Shown: positions 34,299-44,795, numbered from the stretch's first letter. The stretch is DNA of 51,108 nucleotides from Bacteriovorax stolpii (GCA_945860895.1 CAMASK010000012.1:1-51108), one strand, 5' to 3'. Notes: generated from the sequence alone by a model not told the origin. Made by a program: numbers and translations.

Positions 34299-37200
34299 AT
34301 GGGACTTAATCCAAATCTTAAAAAAATATTAGTTATTGGTTCAGGTCCCATTGTGATCGGACAAGCCGCTGAATTTGATTACTCTGGCACTCAGGCAGTT
34401 AAATCATTAATTGAAGAAGGTATGGAAGTTATTCTAGTGAATTCCAATCCAGCGACGATTATGACAGATAAAGAAACTGCTCATAAGGTTTATATTGAGC
34501 CTCTGACAGTTGAATTTCTTTTAAAGATCATTCACAAAGAAAAACCCGATGGAATTTTACCGACGCTTGGCGGTCAGACCGCACTAAACCTTGCGGTTAA
34601 GCTGGAAGAAGGCGGTCACTTAAAGCGTCTGGGAGTTCAGCTTCTTGGATGTAAAGTCGATACCATTCAAAAAGCAGAAGATAGGAAATTATTTAAAGAA
34701 CTAATGCAGGAAATTGGTGAGCCTGTTCCTGATAGCCGAATTGTGAATTCTTTGGAAGAATCTTTAGATTTTGCCACTAAAATTGGTTATCCCCTGATTA
34801 TTCGCCCAGCTTTTACTCTGGGTGGAACTGGTGGAGGAATTGCGGCCAATGAGCAGGAACTAATTCTTTATACCAATTCAGGAATCCAGGCTTCACCTAT
34901 TGGTCAGTGTCTTATCGAGCGATCAATTGCTGGCTTTAAAGAAGTCGAATATGAAGTTATCAGAGATAGTAAGGATAACTGTATCATCGTTTGTAATATG
35001 GAAAATTTCGATCCCGTCGGTATTCATACAGGAGATTCAATCGTAGTAGCTCCCAGCCAGACTTTAAGTGATAAAGAATATCAAATTCTAAGAAGTTCAG
35101 CTTTAAAGATTATTCGTTCACTCAAAATAGAAGGTGGTTGTAACGTTCAGTATGCTATGGATCCTCATTCATTTCAATATTACGTTATCGAAGTGAATCC
35201 TCGGGTTTCAAGATCATCCGCTCTTGCCTCAAAGGCAACTGGTTACCCTATTGCAAAAATTGCGGCAAAAATTGCTATCGGTTTAACCATGGATGAAATT
35301 CTCAATCCTGTGACTAAAAAGACCTACGCTTGTTTTGAACCCGCTCTGGACTATGTGGTTTCAAAAATACCACGCTGGCCTTTTGATAAATTTGTAAACG
35401 CCAATCGAAGATTAGGGACTCAGATGAAGGCGACTGGCGAAGTCATGGCGTTGGGAAGAAGTTTTGAAGAATCTATGCTTAAGGCCATCAGGTCTTTAGA
35501 GGTGGGGCTTTATCACTTAGAGCTTCCAACATATAAAACAAAAACGTTGCCCGAAATTGTAGAAAAAATTCTGAAGCAAGATGATGAAAGAATGTTTGCT
35601 ATTTCCGAAGCCATGAGAAAAGGCATGAGCGCCAAAGCAATTAATGAACTGACTAAAATTGACCTATTCTTCTTAAATAAATTTGAAAACATCATTAAGA
35701 TGGAAAAGATTCTTGCCTCCAAAGGCAAGAGTGTGGAAACCATTCGAAGTGCCAAGCGCCTGGGCTTTTCGGATAGATATCTTTCAACTTTGTTTAAAGA
35801 AAAAGAAGCTGATTTTTATCAATGGAGAAAGAGCAATGGTATTATGCCTGTTTTCAAAATGGTTGATACTTGCGCTGGTGAGTTTGAGTCTTCTACTCCT
35901 TACTATTATTCCTCCTATGAATCACAAGATGAAGTTCTTGAATCCACTAAGAAGAAAGTTATTATTCTCGGCTCTGGGCCAATCCGAATCGGCCAAGGAA
36001 TTGAGTTTGATTATGCTACGGTTCATGCCATAGATGCCATTCGCTCTCTTGGTTACGAAGCAATTGTGATCAATAACAATCCAGAAACCGTTTCAACTGA
36101 TTTTAATATTTCTGACAGACTCTACTTTGAACCACTCACAGTTGAAGACGTTTTCAATGTCATTGAAAGAGAAAATCCAATTGGTGTGATTGTTCAGTTT
36201 GGTGGACAGACGGCCATTAACTTAGCTAAACCTCTGGCCGATCGTGGAGTGAAGATTCTCGGAACATCAGTCGATGATATTGATCGCGCTGAAGATAGAA
36301 AACGCTTTGAAGAACTCCTTCGTAGCCTGGACATCGCTCAACCACTGGGTATCACCGTTACATCAATAAATGAGGCAGTAGAAAAATCTGCTCACCTGGG
36401 TTTTCCAGTGATCGTTCGCCCAAGTTATGTACTGGGTGGAAGGGCGATGGAAATAGTTTACAATGAAGAAGAGCTTTTGGATTACATGAAACGAGCTGTT
36501 CAGATAAATCCCGAGCATCCCGTGTTGATTGATCGCTATATGATCGGACGTGAGATGGAAGTAGATGCCATTTGTGATGGCGAAACAGTTTTCATTCCAG
36601 GGATCATGGAGCACATTGAAAAAGCCGGAGTTCACTCGGGAGACTCTATTGCAGTTTATCCTCCCCAATCAGTTTCTCAAGACATCCTGGAGCGTTTATC
36701 CGCAACGACTCTTTCCATTACTCGTGCTTTAAATATTAAAGGCTTGATCAACCTGCAGTTCGTGATTTATCAGGGAGAAGTATTTGTTCTGGAAGTAAAT
36801 CCACGCTCTTCGCGAACAGTCCCATTCCTAACGAAAGTAACGGGTGTTCCCATGGCAAAAATCGCTACCAAGGCCCTGATGGGGGTGAGCTTAATTGAAC
36901 AAGGCTACTTCCATGGAACTCTCCCTCCAAAAGATGAGATTGCAGTGAAAGCTCCTGTGTTCTCTTTCGCTAAATTATCGGATGTCGAAATTGCTCTTGG
37001 CCCAGAGATGAAATCAACTGGCGAAGTAATGGGTAAAGATAGAGTTTTTGAAAAAGCCCTGCATAAAGCTTTTGTTGCTGCCGGAGTTGTGATTCCAGAT
37101 TCAGGAACAATACTTGCCACCATTAATGATTTGGAAAAAGAAGAAGCCTTAAAACTCTTCAAACGTTTCCACAATATTGGTTTTGATTTTGTGGCCACTT

Positions 37201-37478
37201 CAGGAACAGCAAAACTTCTACGTGATGCCGGTATTCATGTAAGAGTGGTTGATCGCATCGGGCAGTCTGAAAATGATATTATTAAAGAAATCAAATCTGG
37301 CCGCATATCTTTGATCATCAATACTATCTCTAAGAGTAAAAACGTGGAGTCCGATGGATTTAAAATGAGAAGATGTGCTGTTGAAAGAGGACTTCTTTGC
37401 CTGACTTCACTTGATACCACAGAAGCTCTGCTTAAAACCATCGAACGTAACACTTATACAATGGAGCCTATTTCATGA
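34299..37478 (+). CDS. carB: Carbamoyl-phosphate synthase large subunit
   Basis: This 1059-residue protein has the two-fold ATP-grasp architecture. The first half has [20 protein letters not shown] and [11 protein letters not shown]; the second half has [20 protein letters not shown] and [15 protein letters not shown]-terminal MGS-like allosteric domain begins near 930 ([19 protein letters not shown]). Full length. Spacing is 1 nt from carA, and its stop overlaps pyrF (ATGA). Confidence 0.97.
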   Translation: MGLNPNLKKILVIGSGPIVIGQAAEFDYSGTQAVKSLIEEGMEVILVNSNPATIMTDKETAHKVYIEPLTVEFLLKIIHKEKPDGILPTLGGQTALNLAVKLEEGGHLKRLGVQLLGCKVDTIQKAEDRKLFKELMQEIGEPVPDSRIVNSLEESLDFATKIGYPLIIRPAFTLGGTGGGIAANEQELILYTNSGIQASPIGQCLIERSIAGFKEVEYEVIRDSKDNCIIVCNMENFDPVGIHTGDSIVVAPSQTLSDKEYQILRSSALKIIRSLKIEGGCNVQYAMDPHSFQYYVIEVNPRVSRSSALASKATGYPIAKIAAKIAIGLTMDEILNPVTKKTYACFEPALDYVVSKIPRWPFDKFVNANRRLGTQMKATGEVMALGRSFEESMLKAIRSLEVGLYHLELPTYKTKTLPEIVEKILKQDDERMFAISEAMRKGMSAKAINELTKIDLFFLNKFENIIKMEKILASKGKSVETIRSAKRLGFSDRYLSTLFKEKEADFYQWRKSNGIMPVFKMVDTCAGEFESSTPYYYSSYESQDEVLESTKKKVIILGSGPIRIGQGIEFDYATVHAIDAIRSLGYEAIVINNNPETVSTDFNISDRLYFEPLTVEDVFNVIERENPIGVIVQFGGQTAINLAKPLADRGVKILGTSVDDIDRAEDRKRFEELLRSLDIAQPLGITVTSINEAVEKSAHLGFPVIVRPSYVLGGRAMEIVYNEEELLDYMKRAVQINPEHPVLIDRYMIGREMEVDAICDGETVFIPGIMEHIEKAGVHSGDSIAVYPPQSVSQDILERLSATTLSITRALNIKGLINLQFVIYQGEVFVLEVNPRSSRTVPFLTKVTGVPMAKIATKALMGVSLIEQGYFHGTLPPKDEIAVKAPVFSFAKLSDVEIALGPEMKSTGEVMGKDRVFEKALHKAFVAAGVVIPDSGTILATINDLEKEEALKLFKRFHNIGFDFVATSGTAKLLRDAGIHVRVVDRIGQSENDIIKEIKSGRISLIINTISKSKNVESDGFKMRRCAVERGLLCLTSLDTTEALLKTIERNTYTMEPIS

Positions 37479-38170
37479 TTCCAGCGGAAAAGATCATTGT
37501 CGCTCTTGATACCAATGACGCGGATAAACTTCAGTCGCTCTTTCATGCTTTGAAAGGTGAAAAAATTTGGGTCAAGATTGGAATGGAAGTTTTTTTCGCT
37601 TTTGGTCCCGATGTTATTTTCATGGCAAAGGATTTAGGCTTCAAAATCTTTTTAGATTTAAAACTCCATGATATCCCCAATACCGTTTCTCAAGGGTTGA
37701 AATCTCTTTCGCGTCTGAATGTGGATATGATGAATATTCACGCTGCCGGTGGAAAAGAGATGATGCTTAAGAGCTACGACGCCCTAAGCTCACTTCAGAA
37801 TCGTCCCCTTCTAATTGCCGTAACTCAACTGACGAGCACCACTCAAGAACAGATGAATCTTGAGCAACGGATTCCAGGTAAGATTGAAGAATCAGTTCTT
37901 CATTTCGCAAAACTTGCTCATGAATGTAAATTAGATGGCGTGGTTTCCTCCCCGCTTGAAGTGAAGGCTATAAAAAATCTTCTGGGTAAAAAATTTTTAA
38001 CCGTTACACCAGGAATTCGTCCAGCAGGTAAAGATTTGAATGATCAGAAACGAGTAACAACTCCTAAAGAGGCCCTGGATCTAGGGACTGACTATATGGT
38101 AATAGGACGTCCAATCACAGGTGCAGCTGATCCCAAGGCAGCTCTTCATGAGATTCTTAAAGGAAAATAA
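37475..38170 (+). CDS. pyrF: Orotidine 5'-phosphate decarboxylase
   Basis: This 231-residue enzyme makes UMP from OMP. The catalytic Lys-Asp network is in [17 protein letters not shown], with VTPGIRPAG and YMVIGRPIT forming the phosphate-binding end of the barrel. It overlaps carB by 4 nt. Length is normal. Confidence 0.95.
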   Translation: MIPAEKIIVALDTNDADKLQSLFHALKGEKIWVKIGMEVFFAFGPDVIFMAKDLGFKIFLDLKLHDIPNTVSQGLKSLSRLNVDMMNIHAAGGKEMMLKSYDALSSLQNRPLLIAVTQLTSTTQEQMNLEQRIPGKIEESVLHFAKLAHECKLDGVVSSPLEVKAIKNLLGKKFLTVTPGIRPAGKDLNDQKRVTTPKEALDLGTDYMVIGRPITGAADPKAALHEILKGK

Positions 38171-38171
38171 A

Positions 38172-38789
38172 ATGACTGATTCAAATACAGTTGCAAAGTT
38201 ACTCTTGAAAGAAAAAGCAGTCTTTCTTAGACCCCATGACATGTTCACATGGACATCAGGAATAAAATCGCCGGTCTATTGTGATAATCGACTTTTAATT
38301 TCCACAGTCACAACTCGTGAAAAAATCATTCAAGCCTTCACAAAGAAAATAGCTCCACTTAAAGTGGACTGCATTGCTGGAACTGCCACTGCAGGTATTC
38401 CCTGGGCCGCCTGGATTGCTCACGAATTAAAACTACCCATGATCTATGTCAGAAGCTCATCCAAAGAACATGGCCGCCAAAACGCCATTGAGGGAGCTGC
38501 TAGTGAGGGGGCGAGCTGTATTTTAATAGAAGACCTCATCTCTACGGGCAAAAGCTCTATTGCTGCCGCCCAAAAACTGCAGGAAGCAAAACTTAATGTC
38601 TTAAAAGTCATGAGTATCTTTACCTATGGCTTCTCTGAAGTTGACACCCTTTTTCAAAGGGCCAATCTGGATTTTGAGTCACTTTCAAGTTTTGATGTCT
38701 TGGCGCAAGTAGCCTATGATGATAAAGTTTTAGACGCTAATACCCTGGATCAAGTCCTTGAATGGAGAAAGAGTGTTGTATTCCCATGA
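38172..38789 (+). CDS. pyrE: Orotate phosphoribosyltransferase
   Basis: This 205-residue enzyme couples orotate to PRPP. It has SPVYCDNRLLIS, AGTATAGIPWAAWIA, YVRSSSKEHGRQNAIEG (the flexible loop) and the PRPP motif LIEDLISTGKSSIAAA. I chose ATG 38172, 1 nt after pyrF, with AGGA upstream. A longer frame from 38121 would lie in pyrF. It overlaps lysA by 4 nt. Confidence 0.95.
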   Translation: MTDSNTVAKLLLKEKAVFLRPHDMFTWTSGIKSPVYCDNRLLISTVTTREKIIQAFTKKIAPLKVDCIAGTATAGIPWAAWIAHELKLPMIYVRSSSKEHGRQNAIEGAASEGASCILIEDLISTGKSSIAAAQKLQEAKLNVLKVMSIFTYGFSEVDTLFQRANLDFESLSSFDVLAQVAYDDKVLDANTLDQVLEWRKSVVFP

Positions 38790-40048
38790 ATGAATTAAAT
38801 TACAAAAATAAAAAACTACATTTTTCTAAAATCGATATTGAATCCCTTGCAAAAAAACATAAGACGCCTTTCTTCCTTTATTCTGAAGAAATCCTGTCTA
38901 ATAACTATCTGCAATTTGCTGTCGGCGCCGAATCTGCTGGATTAATTGATCCCCTGATTTGTTTTGCCATGAAATCCAATCCCAATAAAGACCTGGTCAA
39001 GATCCTTGCAAAACTTGGATCAGGGGCCGACATTGTTTCGGGTGGAGAATTAAAACGTGCGCTGGAAGCGGGAATACCTCCAGAAAAAATTGTTTTTTCA
39101 GGAGTTGGTAAGACTGAAGAAGAAATCGTTTACGCCCTTAAATTAAAGGGTCACTTGAATTCTTTTAATGTTGAATCGCTGGAAGAGCTGGAATTGATCA
39201 ATGCCACAGCAAAAAAATTAAAGAAATCGGCACGGGTTTGCTTTCGTTTGAACCCGGTAGTTAAACCAAAAACTCATAAGTTCATTTCAACTGGAAATAA
39301 GACTCATAAATTTGGTCTTTTAGAACAAGATATCCTTCAGAGCATGGGTCAGAATAAATACTGGAGTCACACTCGTTTAGTGGGAATGTCAGTCCATATT
39401 GGCAGTCAGCTTTTGGATTTAAATGCAACTAAGCGCGCTCTCGTAAGACTATGTGAAGTAGCGCTTAAAATCCAGGCCCCTCTGGAATTTTTGGATGTAG
39501 GCGGCGGTCTTGGAGTTGATTATCATCCGGATGAAACGCACAAACTTCCTCGCATTGATAATTACATGCAAATTATTGCTATGACTTTTGAGAAGCATTT
39601 TTATTCGAAATCAAAGCTTCGTCCCAGAGTAGTCTTTGAACCTGGTCGCAGAATAGTGGCGAAGGCGGGAATTTTTGTGATGAAAGTTCTTCGCAATAAA
39701 ATTTCAGAGAATAATACATTTGTGATCGTAGATGGCGGGATGAATGATTTCATGCGCCCTTCATTATATGGCGCCTATCACGCTCTTATTCCTGTTAAGG
39801 AAGCTAAAGCTGAAAAAGAATGTCATGTCGTAGGCCCAATTTGTGAGACCTCAGATTGTTTTGGTTCTAACCGCATGCTTCCTGCACTTAAAACTGGCGA
39901 CCTTCTTATCCTGAAAGACACCGGTGCTTATGGCTACAGCATGGGTTCCAATTACAACTTAAGAGGCAGACCATTGGAGCTTTTGGTTGAGAAAAAGCAA
40001 AAGCTCAAAGTGATCAATAAGGCACAGGATTATTCAGATCTAACATAA
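38786..40048 (+). CDS. lysA: Diaminopimelate decarboxylase
   Basis: This PLP enzyme of about 420 residues converts meso-diaminopimelate to lysine. The PLP lysine is in CFAMKSNPN, with HIGSQLLDL, LDVGGGLGVDYHPDE, EPGRRIVAKAG, GPICETSDCF and the C-terminal GAYGYSMGSNYN. It starts in the pyrE stop (ATGA) and ends the pyrimidine operon before a strong terminator. The mix of pyrimidine and lysine synthesis in one transcript is unusual. Confidence 0.95.
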   Translation: MNELNYKNKKLHFSKIDIESLAKKHKTPFFLYSEEILSNNYLQFAVGAESAGLIDPLICFAMKSNPNKDLVKILAKLGSGADIVSGGELKRALEAGIPPEKIVFSGVGKTEEEIVYALKLKGHLNSFNVESLEELELINATAKKLKKSARVCFRLNPVVKPKTHKFISTGNKTHKFGLLEQDILQSMGQNKYWSHTRLVGMSVHIGSQLLDLNATKRALVRLCEVALKIQAPLEFLDVGGGLGVDYHPDETHKLPRIDNYMQIIAMTFEKHFYSKSKLRPRVVFEPGRRIVAKAGIFVMKVLRNKISENNTFVIVDGGMNDFMRPSLYGAYHALIPVKEAKAEKECHVVGPICETSDCFGSNRMLPALKTGDLLILKDTGAYGYSMGSNYNLRGRPLELLVEKKQKLKVINKAQDYSDLT

Positions 40049-40070
40049 TCAAAAAAAAGACAAAAAAAAA

Positions 40071-40096
40071 GGGCCCGTAAAGGGCCCCTTTTTTTT
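40071..40096. terminator. Strong bidirectional terminator
   Basis: GGGCCC (40071-40076) and GGGCCC (40082-40087) pair around GTAAA, with nine A before and eight T after. It ends the pyrB-lysA transcript and, on the minus strand, the exported protein gene that stops at 40100. Confidence 0.9.
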
Positions 40097-40099
40097 CAA

Positions 40100-41047
40100 T
40101 TAACGAATCTTATAAAGAAGTGTTCTTGAAGCTTCTAGCTGATCAGCAAACTGAGATGGATTCATCAAAGTTCCGTTAGCTTTAAAAAAGGCTTTAGCAG
40201 TTAAGCTATATTTTCCATCATTTAATTTCACACCAAGTTTTTCAACGTTAACGTCAGCAGCTGAACCAACATTGCTGGCATTAATAATGATTTCTGAAGT
40301 ATCCAACTCTCTGTTGAATAATACGATGTCAGAACCAATTTTTTTCTGAAGAATATTCAAAGAGAATGCAATATTTGCGCGATTTTCTACCGGGCCCATA
40401 TCAAAGCTAAGAATATTATTTTCAATTGAAATACTAGTCATCGTTAAAGACTTAAGAATTGGAGTCGCTTCGATTAAATCTATAGCATAAAGAGCATTGA
40501 TGAATTTTACTGATCCATTCATACTTGCACGATTGCTTTGCTTCGTGAGCATAAGAAGAAATTTCTTTGAACCAACAGTTGTGATTGAAAGATTGTCACC
40601 GTCAAGAGTCACAACAAATTTCTCTCCAGGAGTCATGGCAGTTGATAATTTAGTAACATCAACGATAACTCTTGCATCAACATCAAAGTCTTTAACTTCG
40701 TAAGGAACGTTAACCGTAATTGTACAAGGGTAATAGACTGTACGATAAACTGGTTGCTGATAACATGAGCGATATCCGCCGCCTGGGTAACCCGGACCAG
40801 GACGTGGACCAGGATAACCACCACCGTATCCACCACCATTACAAATGGTCTGATAGCCAGCAATTTCTGTACGCTGACAAGTTGATTGACGATTTTCAAC
40901 ACGGTATTCAGTATGAGTCTTTTCAGTTTTTAAAAGAAGTTCAATAGAGTTCATTGAACCATCGTAATTAAAAACCTTTGAATCACTAGTTGAAGCAAGT
41001 GATGCAAATGAAAGAGCGAAAGACAAAAGTCCTACGAGCATTTTCAT
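40100..41047 (-). CDS. Exported protein with Gly/Pro/Tyr-rich loop between cysteines
   Basis: This 315-residue protein has a signal peptide (MKMLVGLLSFALSFASLA). Four cysteines (C57, C69, C95, C108) flank a low-complexity Gly/Pro/Tyr segment at about 71-91, suggesting a disulphide-held loop. The remaining 200 residues are beta-strand-like with alternating hydrophobics. I do not recognise the family. Likely periplasmic or surface-exposed. GGAGAT precedes the ATG. It is a single-gene unit. Confidence 0.75.
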   Translation of the reverse strand: MKMLVGLLSFALSFASLASTSDSKVFNYDGSMNSIELLLKTEKTHTEYRVENRQSTCQRTEIAGYQTICNGGGYGGGYPGPRPGPGYPGGGYRSCYQQPVYRTVYYPCTITVNVPYEVKDFDVDARVIVDVTKLSTAMTPGEKFVVTLDGDNLSITTVGSKKFLLMLTKQSNRASMNGSVKFINALYAIDLIEATPILKSLTMTSISIENNILSFDMGPVENRANIAFSLNILQKKIGSDIVLFNRELDTSEIIINASNVGSAADVNVEKLGVKLNDGKYSLTAKAFFKANGTLMNPSQFADQLEASRTLLYKIR

Positions 41048-41154
41048 GGATATCTCCTAATGTTAAACTTAATCGTTTACTATCATCAGGAATATCACGC
41101 TGCAAACAGTCTGAGTATAGTGTGTAAGGGATTGTAAATAATACAGGCATTTTG

Positions 41155-41170
41155 GGTGCCAAAAGGCACC
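41155..41170 (-). terminator. Hairpin flush with the cysS stop
   Basis: GGTGCC-AAAA-GGCACC forms a 6-bp stem 2 nt past the cysS stop codon. There is no good U-tail on the minus strand (CAAAATG follows), so termination is uncertain. Confidence 0.4.
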
Positions 41171-41172
41171 AT

Positions 41173-42612
41173 TCACAAGCCCAATATTTTCCAGGTACTA
41201 GAGCCATCCGGGTTATCTTTGAGTTCAATCTTCTTGGCCATGAGCTCTTTTCTAATTTCATCGGCACGGGCCCAATTTTTAGAGGCTTTGGCGACTTTAC
41301 GCTCTTCAATAAGGCCCTCAATCCACGCAGCATCGACATCCGAATTACTGGTATTCTGCTCTTGTTTTTTAAACTCTGCCATTACACTTTCAGGATCAAT
41401 ATTAACAAAACCTAAAGTCTCCCGCATAAACTCATTCGTCTTGTGGATTTGCTTTAGGGAAGCTTCGCTTAAATTATCTTTTGCATTTTTTGTGTAACGA
41501 AGAAAAGTGAAATATTGTCCCAGAGCACCAGCCGAATTAAAGTCATTAGAGAGTTCTTCCATCATTTTTTCAATGCATTTTTCGATTTCAGGATCAATGG
41601 GGCCACTCCCATTGGCTTTGTAACGTTTTGTTTCAATCACGAACTCATGAATCCGTTTCACCTCGTCCATAGCACGTTGAAGTACTTCGTCTGTCCACTC
41701 CAAACGAGCGCGGTAATGCACTGACAGGAGAACGTGTCTTAAGACTTGACCACCGTAAGCCTCAACAAATTTGCGAATCGTAATAACGTTACCCAGAGAC
41801 TTACTCATCTTCTCAGTACCGAAATTTAAAAATTCATTATGAGCCCAATAATTACAAAATCCACATTTATTGGCCGCTTCGGATTGAGCAATTTCATTTT
41901 CATGATGCGGAAACATCAAATCGATTCCACCATGGTGAAGATCAAGTGTGTTACCAAGAAATTTTTTCGCCATGGCCGAACACTCGATGTGCCAACCTGG
42001 TCTTCCTTTACCCCAAGGTGAATCCCACGAGGCTTCACCCTCTTTAGCAGGCTTCCAGAGCACAAAGTCTGTTGGATGTTTTTTATGAGCATCCACTTCA
42101 ACGCGAATTCCACTTTGAAGACCATCAATATCTTTTTTTGAAAGTTTTCCGTAATCGGGCATTGTCGGAACATTAAATAGCACTTCGCCGTCAACAACAT
42201 AACCAGAACCATTTTTAATAATATCCTGAATCATCTGGATAATCTCAGGCATCGTCTCACTAACCTTTGGTGTGTGAGTGGCCGGTCTCATTCCAAGAGA
42301 CTCCATATCTTTTTGAACCTCAGTCACCCAATGGTCGGCAAATTTTATGGCGTCTTGATTCACTTCTTTAGCGCGAGCAATAATTTTGTCATCCACATCG
42401 GTGAAGTTACGAACAAAAGTCACATCATAGCCAAAGGCCTTAAGTACCCGGTTGAATAAATCACCCACTACAAATGCTCTGGCATTTCCGATATGCAGAA
42501 AATCATAAGTCGTTGGACCGCAAGAATAAAATTTCACCTTACCCGCTTCAATGGTCTGAAACGTTTCTTTTTTTCGCGTTAGATTATTGTGAATTTTAAT
42601 TTCTCTGGTCAT
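41173..42612 (-). CDS. cysS: Cysteinyl-tRNA synthetase
   Basis: This 479-residue class-I synthetase has the Cys zinc ligand in KFYSCGPTTYDFLHIGNARA (which includes the HIGN motif), WHIECSAMA, HHGGIDLMFPHHENE with further zinc ligands, and EKMSKSLGN (KMSKS). The C-terminal DALR-like helical domain is followed by EERKVAKASKNWARADEIR. I take ATG 42612 rather than the TTG 6 nt upstream. It lies 9 nt downstream of gltX, so the two form an operon. Confidence 0.96.
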   Translation of the reverse strand: MTREIKIHNNLTRKKETFQTIEAGKVKFYSCGPTTYDFLHIGNARAFVVGDLFNRVLKAFGYDVTFVRNFTDVDDKIIARAKEVNQDAIKFADHWVTEVQKDMESLGMRPATHTPKVSETMPEIIQMIQDIIKNGSGYVVDGEVLFNVPTMPDYGKLSKKDIDGLQSGIRVEVDAHKKHPTDFVLWKPAKEGEASWDSPWGKGRPGWHIECSAMAKKFLGNTLDLHHGGIDLMFPHHENEIAQSEAANKCGFCNYWAHNEFLNFGTEKMSKSLGNVITIRKFVEAYGGQVLRHVLLSVHYRARLEWTDEVLQRAMDEVKRIHEFVIETKRYKANGSGPIDPEIEKCIEKMMEELSNDFNSAGALGQYFTFLRYTKNAKDNLSEASLKQIHKTNEFMRETLGFVNIDPESVMAEFKKQEQNTSNSDVDAAWIEGLIEERKVAKASKNWARADEIRKELMAKKIELKDNPDGSSTWKILGL

Positions 42613-42621
42613 CTTCAACCT

Positions 42622-44064
42622 TTATTTACTTAACTGATGAACACGTTTTTTTAAAACATTTACCGGAGTAAGTGGAATTAAAAATTTCAAATCAGGGCCA
42701 TGATCATGACCAGTGAGAGCAGCACGTACACCTTGAAAAAGTGGTTTACCTTTTACACTCAGATCTTTTTTCACAGATTCCATCCATCCATTTAACTCTG
42801 CTTCAGTTACGTATTCAGAATTAATCTTATCAACTTCTAAAGAAATGTAACTCAAGATTTTAGGTGTTGTTTCCCATGAGAGAATTTCTCTTAGGGCATC
42901 TGTTTTTTCAGGATTATCATTAAGAATTAAATCATTAATGAGTTTTGGAAAGTCTGTAATGAACTGAGCATACTTCTTGAGTAATTCCACACAGCCATTT
43001 TTCCACTCAGGAGTTTGCTTGGTAAAAAAACCCGTTTCTGGCTCTTTCTCAATGAGTGTCGTTAAATCAGCATTACTCATTTTTTTTATGTGTTCGCTGT
43101 TCACCCATTTTAATTTTTCAATATCATACATCGCAGCTGAAGCTGAGAAACGATCTAGAGTGAAAACACTGAAGAGTTCAGACTTATCGAAAATATCTTT
43201 TTCAGTAGGATGAGACCAACCAAGAAGGCAAAGATAGTTGCACATGGCCTCTGGAAGATAGTGCTCATTGCGATAAAGATTTACTGATGTGGCCCCATGA
43301 CGTTTCGATAATTTCTGACGATCGTGCCCAATAAGTAATGAAACATGAGCAAATACCGGAAGCTTCGCTCCCAGAGCTTCGTAAATCATCAATTGGCGAA
43401 CAGTATTATTGAGGTGATCTTCTCCACGGATAACGTGAGTGATTTCCATCAAGTGATCATCAATCACGCAGCAATAATTATATGTCGGTAGACCATTCGA
43501 GCGCATGATCACAAAATCCCCAACCATATTTTCAGGGAAAACGACTTTGCCTTTCACTTTATCATGTAGTTCATAAGATTTTTTTGGAACCTTAAATCGA
43601 ATGGCCGTCTTCTCTCCGGCAGCTACCCGTGCTTTGGCCTTTGCGAAGTTTTCTGGATTTCTCCACTTACCACTGTAATGAGGATCTGAATTCTCTGCCT
43701 CTGCCTTGGCCTTCATGGCTTCTAGTTCTTCATCTGTACAGAAGTCATAGAAAGCTTCACCACTTTCAATCAACTGAAGGGCGTATTTCATGTAGATATC
43801 AAGTCGTTCTGATTGACGATAAGGAGCGTATTTAGGATTTGGCTTATCGGGACCTTCATCATGAATGATGCCCAACCATTTTAAGTCATCGATTTGAAGC
43901 TTTTCGTATTCAACATTAGAGCGCTCAAGATCGGTATCTTCAATTCGCAGAACAAATGTCCCACCTACTGATTTAGCATAGAGATAGTTATAGAGAGCGG
44001 TTCTCGCTCCACCAATATGGAGATATCCCGTTGGAGATGGGGCAAATCTTACTCGGACAGTCAT
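42622..44064 (-). CDS. gltX: Glutamyl-tRNA synthetase
   Basis: This 480-residue class-I synthetase starts MTVRVRFAPSPTGYLHIGGA with the HIGH-type motif and has KLSKRHGATSV near residue 246. The C-terminal anticodon-binding helical domain is present. It may charge tRNA-Gln as well if the organism lacks GlnRS; this cannot be told here. Its Shine-Dalgarno GAGGAG (8 nt before ATG) is buried in a hairpin described separately. Confidence 0.96.
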   Translation of the reverse strand: MTVRVRFAPSPTGYLHIGGARTALYNYLYAKSVGGTFVLRIEDTDLERSNVEYEKLQIDDLKWLGIIHDEGPDKPNPKYAPYRQSERLDIYMKYALQLIESGEAFYDFCTDEELEAMKAKAEAENSDPHYSGKWRNPENFAKAKARVAAGEKTAIRFKVPKKSYELHDKVKGKVVFPENMVGDFVIMRSNGLPTYNYCCVIDDHLMEITHVIRGEDHLNNTVRQLMIYEALGAKLPVFAHVSLLIGHDRQKLSKRHGATSVNLYRNEHYLPEAMCNYLCLLGWSHPTEKDIFDKSELFSVFTLDRFSASAAMYDIEKLKWVNSEHIKKMSNADLTTLIEKEPETGFFTKQTPEWKNGCVELLKKYAQFITDFPKLINDLILNDNPEKTDALREILSWETTPKILSYISLEVDKINSEYVTEAELNGWMESVKKDLSVKGKPLFQGVRAALTGHDHGPDLKFLIPLTPVNVLKKRVHQLSK

Positions 44065-44072
44065 AATGGAAA

Positions 44073-44092
44073 CTCCTCATTTGTAATGAGGA
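44073..44092 (-). promoter_or_regulatory. gltX: Hairpin covering the gltX ribosome binding site
   Basis: On the minus strand TCCTCATT-ACA-AATGAGGA forms a perfect 8-bp stem whose 3' arm holds GAGGA of the GAGGAG Shine-Dalgarno (complement of 44073-44078). Folding would block initiation of gltX. No U-tract follows, so a carD terminator is less likely. Confidence 0.5.
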
Positions 44093-44127
44093 AAGAGGAT
44101 ACACTTGAAGTTAGAATTTGTTAAATT

Positions 44128-44601
44128 TTAGGTATAAAGAGAGTCAATTTTCTCCGAAATAGAGCCTTCTGGAGAACCAGTTGAAAGAGCAATTTCCTTA
44201 ACGATGAGATCCTTACATTGATCCAACATTTTACGCTCTCCGAAAGATAACTTTTTAGTCATTTTCAGAAGCAAAAGCTGGCGAAGAACATCAGCAATCT
44301 CTAACAAAGAGCCAGTTTTAACTTTAATCGTGTATTCACGGTGACGACGATTCCAAGTGGACATATCTACTTTTACGTCTTTATCTTGCAATAGTTCAAA
44401 GACTCCATTTATTTCAGTTGAAGGCATAAGAGCTCTTACGCCGTCTTTGCTATCGACGGGGATCATGACTTTCATGCCATTGGAAACAACTTTTATGATG
44501 TAGAAACTCTTCGGCTCACCATTCAATTCTTTAGTTTCAACACTGCAGATCTGACCAACACCGTGGCCTGGACATACAACGTGGTCGCCTAGATTAAACA
44601 T
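44128..44601 (-). CDS. CarD/CdnL-type RNA polymerase-binding regulator
   Basis: This 157-residue protein has an N-terminal Tudor-like RNA-polymerase interaction domain (MFNLGDHVVCPGHGVGQI, with the FYIIKV strand and VMIPVD) and a C-terminal helical domain (WNRRHREYTIKVKTGSLLEI, conserved Trp near 83) that contacts the upstream edge of the promoter bubble. CarD/CdnL stabilises open complexes at rRNA and growth genes in mycobacteria and myxobacteria. It has a GAGGAG site 6 nt before ATG. It lies 63 nt upstream of gltX and may share its transcript. Confidence 0.92.
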   Translation of the reverse strand: MFNLGDHVVCPGHGVGQICSVETKELNGEPKSFYIIKVVSNGMKVMIPVDSKDGVRALMPSTEINGVFELLQDKDVKVDMSTWNRRHREYTIKVKTGSLLEIADVLRQLLLLKMTKKLSFGERKMLDQCKDLIVKEIALSTGSPEGSISEKIDSLYT

Positions 44602-44767
44602 TGAGAACTCCTCTAAAAATCATTGATCACTTCATTTATAACGCAATGACCCCAAGAGTTCTAGAGATTTGAATTTTTTACATAGCATTCAATAAGTTAG
44701 AGACTTTTTAAAGGCAAAATACCTGTAAAAAATACCCCATTCTGGCAGGCAAGTACTTAAATTCAAT

Positions 44768-44785
44768 GCCCCCTAAATAGGGGGC
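44768..44785 (-). terminator. Terminator hairpin of the first beta-barrel gene
   Basis: GCCCCCTA-AA-TAGGGGGC is a perfect 8-bp GC-rich stem 10 nt past the stop at 44796. The U-tail is poor (ATTGAATTT). The rest of the 44602-44795 gap is AT-rich with no gene seen. Confidence 0.6.
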
Positions 44786-44795
44786 GTTGAAAGAT

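Noticed and set aside
40780-40840. Gly/Pro-rich segment as a collagen-like substrate for the lysyl hydroxylase homologue
   Set aside because: It lacks a regular Gly-X-Y repeat and has no lysine within the segment, and the gene is 36 kb away. It is low-complexity, not collagen.
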